Origin: Oscillospiraceae bacterium
Lineage (GTDB): Bacteria > Bacillota > Clostridia > Oscillospirales > Ruminococcaceae
Direction of reading: 5' to 3'
DNA length: 6,601 nt
Assembly (NCBI GenBank): GCA_014796735.1
Contig: JAAVIG010000113.1
Span: forward strand, 1 to 6,601
The notes under the pieces were generated by a model. It saw nothing but the letters and a program-made list of their open reading frames with translations, made no database searches and was not told the origin of the DNA. Shown piece by piece: positions 1 to 5,050 of the stretch. The translations under genes and the position numbers were made by a program. The number at the start of each line of letters is the position of its first letter. Within the stretch, counting starts at the first letter, position 1.

Positions 1-2801
1 GCAATATCTACGCTATGTTAAACGGTATTTTGCTTACTATTGATAAGCTCACAGGCGAAGTTGAAATAGTCGGACAAGTTCCTTTCTATTCCTATACATT
101 GGCTTGTGACAAGGAAGGCAATTTCTACTGCAACGCGGTTGGCACGGGTGCTGTTTACACGTTCACTCTTGACAGCATCGATGAAGAAGGATTATTTGAC
201 GTTGAACTGCTTTGTGAATACGAAGGCTTTGTATCCAACTTCTTGCAGGCAATGGAAGTTAATCCCGACACAGGAATGCTTTGGTGGACTGCTTGCAGCC
301 AGGAAAGCTCTCCTTTCATTATGATCGATCCCGCTACAGGTAAGATCACCGTAGTAAATGACGATCTGATCTTCCAGCTTAACGCACTTATTATCCCCGA
401 AACAACAGACGTGAACTACGACTTTAACGGAGACGGCCTTGTAAACGAGGAAGACGGACAGGCACTTTTGGATTACCGTACAGGCGTCAGAAGCGAAATT
501 TATCATGTGGAAAACGCAGACTTTGACGGAAATGGGGTCGTTGATTCATACGACGCATATCTCTTCCTGCAAGGACTGTGGACTGCTCCTACGAAGAATA
601 TAACCGGTATTCAGATCGATGCCGAGACAACACTCACCGTAGGCTATACTCAGAAGCTTACTGCAATTATTCAGCCTTGGACTGCTGCGGATAAGTCCGT
701 AACATGGACTTCCGATGATACGTCCGTTGCAACGGTTGACAAGAACGGTGTGATCACTGCCGTAGGCGCAGGCGAGTGTACTATTACCGCTGTTCCCAAC
801 GGAAACAAGAATGTTTCCGCAAGCTGCAAGGTTACTGTTAATGGTCTTGAAGTAACGCTTGAGGGTATTTTGCAGGACGAAGACGGACAGCCCTTATTCT
901 TCAACTGGAACATGGCAGAAAGCACCAAATGGACAAAGACAGGTGATTTTGCGACAGAGCTTATATCCGCTACTAAGTTCGACCTTGCAGGAATGCTGTT
1001 CGCTGTTGATTGGGACGGAAACTTAAATGCTTATGATTCCGAAGATCCTACAGAGCCGATAGCAACATTTGAAGGCTTCCCCTTCTATGACATGGAAATG
1101 AGCCAGTTGGATTACTCCTTAATGGGAATTAACGGCGGCAGCCTGTATTTCTTCTACTTGTTTGACGACGGTTCATTAGCTTCAATCGATCTGTCAAGAT
1201 TGGATATATACGATCCAGTGGCAGTGACCAGTGAAGGTATCTGGAACATAGGCGTAGGCGGCGGCGTTACTGTCCCCGGTGAAATAGTTGCTGTTCTTGA
1301 CAGCACAGGAACCATTAATAGGGTTGCTCTCCTTGTGGACGGAAGAGTCGGAACCTTAATGTCATTCGATTCCGGTATCAATGAAAGCTTCAACGGCTAT
1401 CAGGGACTCCCCTTCACCTCTATGGTTTACGGCGAAGACGACGGCTGCTACTATGTAGCTACAATGGATTACAGCGAGAACACATCTAAGATCTATCGTG
1501 CTGAGCCTCTCGAAGACGGAACATGCAACTCAGCTTGCATCGGTAACGTAGGCGACGGCGTATGGCCCGCAGTGCTTCTTTCCGCAATGGATAACACAGC
1601 GGCTCAGGCAGCAGAGCTTACTCATTTCTTCGGTGAAGCTCCCGCTATGTTGACGGCAGACGGTGAAAACAGCTCAGATTTGAAACGCTCGGGAATTATT
1701 CTCTTCGAGTCTCAGCTTGTTGATCTTGAAGCTGCTGACGCTTCCGAGCTTGAAGCATTGGTTGTTGAAGCTGAGGACGTAAATGCTGCAAAGGAAACCG
1801 CTTTTGCTTTCGGAGCACGTAACATTGATATGTACTCAATAAATACCGCTTCCGATGACAGCGTTCTTTCTCCTTTCAGCATCTCCTCCAGAGCAAGCGA
1901 TGACACAGAAGCAGATGAGGTTGAGATAATCGACAAGGACACCGAAAGCTTTGACATTCAGCTTGGCATTACCAACAGCGACAACGAGCCCGTTGATTCA
2001 ACTAACGGCTTGACAATAGTAAAATATGATCCTGAGGTACTTGAATTGGTTACTGTTGACATTGATGCGGATTACTCATCTGTAAAGATCGATACAGAGG
2101 AAGGCATAGCTATTTTCGGATACGTAAGCCCTGAGGAAGCGATTCCCGCAGGCACACTGTTTGAAAATCTTACCTTCGAGGTAAAGGATCCTGAAAAGGC
2201 TGACGGTACTTTGATAAGCGTAGGCGTTGCAGAGCTTGGAAACGGCGGCACTGCTGAAGAACCCAACCATACCAACCTGCTGATCGAAATATCAACTCCT
2301 TTGTATGACAGCATCGGTAACGCTGACGCGGTTGCAGAGATCATGGAAAATGTTTTGCCCGACACAAGCGTTAAGGTTGAAGTATCGGATAACTCCGCAA
2401 CCACTCCAAGCACTCCTGTCTATGGAGGAGGCAACTATGTTGTTCCTTCCGCTCCCGGAGATGCTGCAACAACTACCGACAACGGTGAAACCCCTGTGGA
2501 TACAACTACCGACAACGGCGAAACCCCTGCGGGTACAACTGCGGACAACGGTGAAACTCCTGTAGGCACAACTGCCGATAACGGCAGCGATCCTGTCGGT
2601 AACGATCCTTCAGAAGACGAGGTTTCCATGGGCACTAATGCACCCGATTCCGATGACGGCAGCACAGGCAATGTCGGAAATGACGGAAACGGCGCAAACG
2701 CAGACGACGACAAGAATCAGAACACTGCCGTTGTACTTTGCATCGCACCCGCGGCAATTTCCGCAATTGCTGTTCTGGCTTCCAAGAAGCGCAGAAAGTA
2801 A
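1..2801 (+). CDS. Large multidomain surface protein with dockerin, Big_2 and cohesin-like modules (5' end missing)
   Basis: The frame is open from the window edge (codons before the ATG at 15 read N-I-Y-A), so the true start and any signal peptide lie outside; residue numbers here count that ATG as 1. Seen in order: propeller-like segments rich in ID.xTG motifs (about 1-128); a dockerin with two calcium loops (about 131-188); an Ig-like Big_2 domain (196-276); a second propeller-like region (about 281-545); an acidic linker (546-633); a cohesin-like domain (about 635-747); four 11-residue repeats (819-862); and a hydrophobic anchor (904-922) with a basic tail. Such composition is known from extracellular Clostridia proteins involved in cellulosome-like assembly or adhesion. 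No catalytic domain is visible, so I infer a structural or binding role at the cell surface; the ligand is unknown. It ends at TAA 2799-2801, ahead of a strong terminator, and is probably transcribed separately from the downstream operon. Confidence 0.9.
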   Translation, partial: NIYAMLNGILLTIDKLTGEVEIVGQVPFYSYTLACDKEGNFYCNAVGTGAVYTFTLDSIDEEGLFDVELLCEYEGFVSNFLQAMEVNPDTGMLWWTACSQESSPFIMIDPATGKITVVNDDLIFQLNALIIPETTDVNYDFNGDGLVNEEDGQALLDYRTGVRSEIYHVENADFDGNGVVDSYDAYLFLQGLWTAPTKNITGIQIDAETTLTVGYTQKLTAIIQPWTAADKSVTWTSDDTSVATVDKNGVITAVGAGECTITAVPNGNKNVSASCKVTVNGLEVTLEGILQDEDGQPLFFNWNMAESTKWTKTGDFATELISATKFDLAGMLFAVDWDGNLNAYDSEDPTEPIATFEGFPFYDMEMSQLDYSLMGINGGSLYFFYLFDDGSLASIDLSRLDIYDPVAVTSEGIWNIGVGGGVTVPGEIVAVLDSTGTINRVALLVDGRVGTLMSFDSGINESFNGYQGLPFTSMVYGEDDGCYYVATMDYSENTSKIYRAEPLEDGTCNSACIGNVGDGVWPAVLLSAMDNTAAQAAELTHFFGEAPAMLTADGENSSDLKRSGIILFESQLVDLEAADASELEALVVEAEDVNAAKETAFAFGARNIDMYSINTASDDSVLSPFSISSRASDDTEADEVEIIDKDTESFDIQLGITNSDNEPVDSTNGLTIVKYDPEVLELVTVDIDADYSSVKIDTEEGIAIFGYVSPEEAIPAGTLFENLTFEVKDPEKADGTLISVGVAELGNGGTAEEPNHTNLLIEISTPLYDSIGNADAVAEIMENVLPDTSVKVEVSDNSATTPSTPVYGGGNYVVPSAPGDAATTTDNGETPVDTTTDNGETPAGTTADNGETPVGTTADNGSDPVGNDPSEDEVSMGTNAPDSDDGSTGNVGNDGNGANADDDKNQNTAVVLCIAPAAISAIAVLASKKRRK
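405..578 (+). other. Type I-like dockerin module within the surface protein
   Basis: Two 12-residue EF-hand-like calcium loops are visible: DFNGDGLVNEED (residues 136-147) and DFDGNGVVDSYD (169-180). They fit the dockerin pattern DxNxDGxVNxxD with ligands at loop positions 1, 3, 5, 9 and 12. Each is followed by a short helix-like segment (GQALLDYR and AYLFLQGL). Dockerins bind cohesins on scaffoldins or on the cell surface. The recognition positions 10 and 11 are E-E in the first loop and S-Y in the second, unlike the Ser-Thr pair classic for Clostridium thermocellum type I dockerins. The two halves therefore may not be interchangeable. The module lies inside the chain rather than at the C-terminus. 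Confidence 0.85.
600..842 (+). other. Bacterial Ig-like domain, group 2 (Big_2)
   Basis: Residues 196-276 begin with ITGIQIDAETTLTVGYTQKL and contain the hallmark segment VTWTSDDTSVATVDKNGVIT. This is followed by AVGAGECTITA and a closing ASCKVTVNG strand. The W-x-S-x-x-x-x-V-A-x-V-x-x-x-G-x-I/V-x-A-x-x-x-G pattern is diagnostic of the Big_2 family, a beta-sandwich common in bacterial surface proteins and adhesins. It directly follows the dockerin and probably acts as a rigid spacer or binding module. Confidence 0.9.
1917..2255 (+). other. Cohesin-like beta-sandwich domain
   Basis: Residues about 635-747 contain features typical of cohesin or the related carbohydrate-binding fold. A strand SFDIQLGITNSD is followed by LTIVKYDPEVLELVTVD, matching the cohesin signature YDPxVLExVxV. 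Then come an IAIFGYVSPEEAIPAGTLF segment and LTFEVK, matching the usual strand before the C-terminal part. Cohesins bind dockerins, which would make this chain both a potential dockerin donor and a receptor. The match is by motif and strand order only. A non-binding cohesin-fold module of a surface protein is an alternative. Confidence 0.6.
2469..2600 (+). repeat. Four in-frame 33-bp tandem repeats (11-residue Thr/Asp/Asn/Gly linker)
   Basis: Four consecutive 33-bp units (2469-2501, 2502-2534, 2535-2567, 2568-2600) encode TTTDNGETPVD, TTTDNGETPAG, TTADNGETPVG and TTADNGSDPVG. Units 1-3 are close copies at DNA level and unit 4 is more diverged. The segment sits between the cohesin-like region and the membrane anchor. 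It is hydrophilic and Thr/Pro containing, as expected of a flexible wall-spanning stalk. Near-identical DNA suggests copy number may vary between strains. Confidence 0.93.
2715..2798 (+). other. C-terminal membrane anchor / degenerate cell-wall sorting signal
   Basis: After an acidic stretch (ANADDDK) the protein ends with NQNTAVVLC, then a hydrophobic segment (IAPAAISAIAVLA, within residues 904-922) and a basic tail SKKRRK. This is the tripartite layout of a sortase substrate: motif, hydrophobic span, positive tail. No LPXTG is present. The position of the motif is occupied by NQNTA, which resembles the N-P-x-T-G type but has Q for P and A for G. It may be a simple tail anchor or a substrate of a sortase with altered specificity. 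Confidence 0.65.
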
Positions 2802-2850
2802 TATTTTCACCGAGTTTCAAAAAACTAAGTGAACGGGCTTAAAAAGCCTT

Positions 2851-2907
2851 AAAAAAGCAGAGCTTACAGTTACGAAAGTAATTGTAAGACTCTGCTTTTT
2901 TGTTTAT
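2851..2907 (+). terminator. Long rho-independent terminator with GNRA loop
   Basis: A 12-bp perfect outer stem AAAAAAGCAGAG/CTCTGCTTTTTT (2851-2862 with 2890-2901) stacks on an 11-bp inner stem (2863-2873 with 2878-2888). The inner stem has one G-U pair (2869-2882), and there is one bulged A at 2889. A GAAA tetraloop (2874-2877), closed by C-G, caps it. A T-tract lies in the 3' arm and continues as GTTTATT. The hairpin starts 49 bp after the surface-protein stop. The A-rich 5' arm means it could also terminate transcription from the other direction. Confidence 0.93.
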
Positions 2908-2911
2908 TATA

Positions 2912-2940
2912 TTGAAATAATTTTTATTGTATGGTAAAAT
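2912..2940 (+). promoter_or_regulatory. Sigma-A type promoter of the MoxR operon
   Basis: A -35 box TTGAAA (2912-2917) is separated by exactly 17 bp from a -10 box TAAAAT (2935-2940). Each differs from the consensus by one base. An extended -10 TGG (2932-2934) lies directly upstream of the -10 box. Transcription would start near 2946-2948, leaving a leader of about 40 nt. A Shine-Dalgarno-like AGGCGG (2972-2977) sits 9 bp before the ATG at 2987. The position just after the terminator fits a dedicated promoter for the three-gene operon. Confidence 0.8.
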
Positions 2941-2953
2941 AGACATATACAAT
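2926..2953 (+). promoter_or_regulatory. Possible operator: 7-bp inverted repeat flanking the -10 box, plus a third half-site
   Basis: ATTGTAT (2926-2932) and ATACAAT (2947-2953) form a perfect inverted repeat with a 14-bp gap that encloses the -10 box and the predicted start site. The right half-site reappears as TACAATG at 2960-2966, a direct repeat 12 bp downstream of TACAATG at 2948-2954. A repressor bound here would block the promoter. The region is AT-rich, so chance is a real alternative. Confidence 0.3.
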
Positions 2954-2986
2954 GTAACGTACAATGCGGAAAGGCGGATATAAAAA

Positions 2987-3940
2987 ATGACAGTTAAAGA
3001 ATATGCCGACAAAATAATCGAAAACGTTAAAAGAGTAATACAGGGCAAGGACGAGGAAATAACCGTTGTTGTTTCCGCGCTGCTGGCAGGGGGAAACATT
3101 TTGCTGGAGGACGTTCCCGGAACGGGAAAGACTATGCTTGCAAGGGCTTTGGCGAAAAGCCTTGACTGTGATTTTAAGAGGATTCAGTTTACTCCCGATC
3201 TGCTGCCCTCGGATATTACAGGAATACATTTCTTTAATGTAAAGGAGCAGGAGTTTAAGCTGAGAAAAGGTCCTGTGTTTACCAATCTTCTGTTGGCGGA
3301 CGAGATAAACCGCGCAACTCCCAGAACCCAATCCGCGCTGTTGGAATGTATGGAGGAAAAACAAACCACCATTGACGGCGAGGAGCTGCAAATGCCGCTG
3401 CCTTTTATAGTTATCGCCACACAGAACCCCATTGAGATCTCAGGTACTTTTCCTTTGCCCGAAGCACAGCTTGACAGATTTATGATACGTCTTTCCCTCG
3501 GTTATCCTCCGAGGGAGCAGGAAAGGGAAGTGCTCAACGCGATCGGAGCGGAGCACCCGATAGACAGTCTTGGAACGGCGGTGAGCGGAAAAGACCTTAC
3601 CGATATGCAGAGACAAGCCGCAAATATCGACGTTAACGGTGCGGTCAGCGATTATATTTTAGATATAGGCGAAGCGGTAAGAGATCACGCTGACGTTGCG
3701 ATGGGGATAAGCACAAGAGGACTTATCGCGTTAAAGAGAATGTCGCAGGGTATTGCCGCGGTAAGGGGCGGCGGCTTTGTAACTCCCGACGATGTGCAAA
3801 AGGCCGCGAAATATGTTATTCCTCATAGACTTATTTGCAGAAGAACGGTAAGGGAAAAGGGAATCGATCCCGCAAAAAAGCTGATCGAGGAAATAATATC
3901 CAATGTAGAAGTGCCTACCGAAACGATAGATATGTCCTGA
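2987..3940 (+). CDS. MoxR-family AAA+ ATPase
   Basis: This 317-residue cytoplasmic protein has the full length usual for MoxR proteins. Visible motifs are Walker A EDVPGTGKT (residues 41-49), Walker B LLLADEINRA (101-110, acidic pair D105/E106), sensor 1 ATQNP (144-148), a QLDRF segment with a candidate arginine finger R164, and GISTRG with candidate sensor-2 R244. AAA_3 core and lid domains are thus intact. MoxR ATPases use ATP hydrolysis to remodel or chaperone partners, typically vWA or DUF58 proteins encoded beside them. The start ATG has an AGGCGG ribosome site 9 bp upstream and suits the family's N-terminal helix. It is the first gene of the operon, ending 12 bp before the DUF58 gene, and is driven by the promoter at 2912-2940. 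The catalytic motifs give no sign of decay. Family assignment is secure; the client protein is inferred from the neighbours. Confidence 0.96.
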   Translation: MTVKEYADKIIENVKRVIQGKDEEITVVVSALLAGGNILLEDVPGTGKTMLARALAKSLDCDFKRIQFTPDLLPSDITGIHFFNVKEQEFKLRKGPVFTNLLLADEINRATPRTQSALLECMEEKQTTIDGEELQMPLPFIVIATQNPIEISGTFPLPEAQLDRFMIRLSLGYPPREQEREVLNAIGAEHPIDSLGTAVSGKDLTDMQRQAANIDVNGAVSDYILDIGEAVRDHADVAMGISTRGLIALKRMSQGIAAVRGGGFVTPDDVQKAAKYVIPHRLICRRTVREKGIDPAKKLIEEIISNVEVPTETIDMS

Positions 3941-3952
3941 CGGAGCGGAATT

Positions 3953-5050
3953 ATGGAAATTATCTTTATTTTGATCTTAATTGCCGCCGCCATTGTCGCC
4001 GAGTATTTATTTTACATTCGCGGCGGTTATAAGAGAATTTCGTACAGAGCGGAGCTTGGCAAGAGCGAGGTTTTCGAGGGCGACGAGGTAATTCTCACCG
4101 AAATTATTGTCAACGGCAAGCTTTTGCCCCTGCCTTTTGTTAAAACCGAGATAGTAGCCCCCGCTTTTCTCGATTTCGGAGTTGAAGCCGAAAAAAACAA
4201 GGAAGGGATTTGTTGTATTCCAAGTGTTTTTTCCCTTAAGGGAAGGGAAAAATGCAGGCGTGTGAGAAAAATAAAATGTACATGCAGGGGAATGTTTGAG
4301 ATCGGCGCTTCATCTCTCTATGGCAGCGATCTGTTCGGACTGGGTGAGTTTGTCATTCCCGTAACGGACGCAAGGGTAAGGCTTACGGTACTTCCTTCAC
4401 CTTTATCCGCCGAAGATCTTACTCCCGATAACCGTCAGCTTTACGGAGATATTTTAGTGCGCAGGTTTATATGTGAGGATCCTTTTTTGATAAACGGTGC
4501 GCATGAGTATTCGGGACGGGAGCCTATGAACAGCATTGCATGGAGCGCCAGTGCAAGAGCAGGGAAGTTAATGGCGGTGAACAAGGATTATACCTCCTGC
4601 TCAAAAATGCTGATACTGCTGAATTTTCAGCGCAGAGACGATATTGTGGCGCCTGCTGTTGAAGGTGTTTGCGAGTTAATGATAAAGGCCGCCGCGTTTG
4701 TAATGGAAAGAGCGGAGGAAATGCGTGCGGAGTTTGCCCTTTCTATAAATATTCCCGATCAGGAGCCTCTTACGGTAGGGGCGGATACGGGATTCCGGCT
4801 TGAACAGCTAAGACGGCTTGCGGCGGTGGAAGCGGACTGTTACCTTAGAATAGAGGAATTTTTAAGAAGCCAGCCGGTAAGAGAATTTACCGATGTGGTT
4901 TTGATAACTCCCACTCTTTCCTTTGAATCGGCAAATTTCCTTGAGGAGATAAAAAATCACGGTATAGGGATTTGCGCTTACTCAATGCATAATGAAGCGG
5001 AAGCCGCTTTTTGTTCGCAGATCACCCGTAAATTAAAGGAGGAGCTATGA
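3953..5050 (+). CDS. DUF58 domain protein, MoxR partner, membrane-anchored
   Basis: This is a 365-residue protein with one strongly hydrophobic N-terminal segment (about 3-22), then a beta-rich region. That region contains CRGMFEIGASSLYGSDLFGL (111-130), the usual 'RGxFxxGxxxxxxxDxFGL' part of these proteins. The DUF58 signature follows at 182-213 (HEYSGREPMNSIAWSASARA, then GKLMAVNKDY). A vWA-like C-terminal half comes next. DUF58 proteins are regularly encoded after MoxR ATPases and are taken to be their membrane-associated partners. Two oddities: only one N-terminal membrane span is evident where many homologues have two, and the strand where a vWA MIDAS Asp would be expected reads MLILLNFQRRDD (219-230), with N224 in place of Asp. 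Metal-dependent ligand binding is therefore doubtful. A GGAG (3942-3945) lies 7 bp before the ATG. The 3' end overlaps the next gene by 4 bp, indicating translational coupling. Confidence 0.9.
   Translation: MEIIFILILIAAAIVAEYLFYIRGGYKRISYRAELGKSEVFEGDEVILTEIIVNGKLLPLPFVKTEIVAPAFLDFGVEAEKNKEGICCIPSVFSLKGREKCRRVRKIKCTCRGMFEIGASSLYGSDLFGLGEFVIPVTDARVRLTVLPSPLSAEDLTPDNRQLYGDILVRRFICEDPFLINGAHEYSGREPMNSIAWSASARAGKLMAVNKDYTSCSKMLILLNFQRRDDIVAPAVEGVCELMIKAAAFVMERAEEMRAEFALSINIPDQEPLTVGADTGFRLEQLRRLAAVEADCYLRIEEFLRSQPVREFTDVVLITPTLSFESANFLEEIKNHGIGICAYSMHNEAEAAFCSQITRKLKEEL
5037..5042 (+). promoter_or_regulatory. Strong ribosome binding site that sets the start of the third operon gene
   Basis: AGGAGG, within AAAGGAGGAG, ends 4 bp before the ATG at 5047. 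That ATG overlaps the DUF58 stop codon as ATGA. A second purine-rich AAAGGAG (5050-5056) lies 8 bp before an in-frame TTG at 5065 (codon 7), so a minor alternative start six codons downstream is possible. The ATG is preferred because of the coupling overlap and the better start codon. Confidence 0.75.

Noticed and set aside
2072..2413. 113-codon open frame on the minus strand under the surface-protein gene
   Set aside because: It lies fully inside a well-supported coding region, has low-complexity Ser/Ala composition, and no ribosome site or family motif; it is a shadow frame.
2836..2848. Small hairpin GGCTT-AAA-AAGCC just before the long terminator
   Set aside because: A 5-bp stem with a 3-nt loop and no T-run after it; at most an accessory to the strong hairpin that follows.
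2924..3391. 155-codon open frame on the minus strand across the operon promoter and the start of the MoxR gene
   Set aside because: It overlaps the intact Walker-motif gene and the promoter, and its translation shows no recognisable domain.
3494..3516. 8-bp inverted repeat TCCCTCGG/CCGAGGGA with a 7-nt loop inside the MoxR gene
   Set aside because: It lies in conserved coding sequence (S-L-G-Y-P-P-R-E), has no T-tract, and a stem of this size is expected by chance.
4231..4244. Perfect 14-bp palindrome TTCCCTTAAGGGAA inside the DUF58 gene
   Set aside because: It has no loop or flanking signal, lies mid-gene, and is explained by codons for S-L-K-G-R-E.
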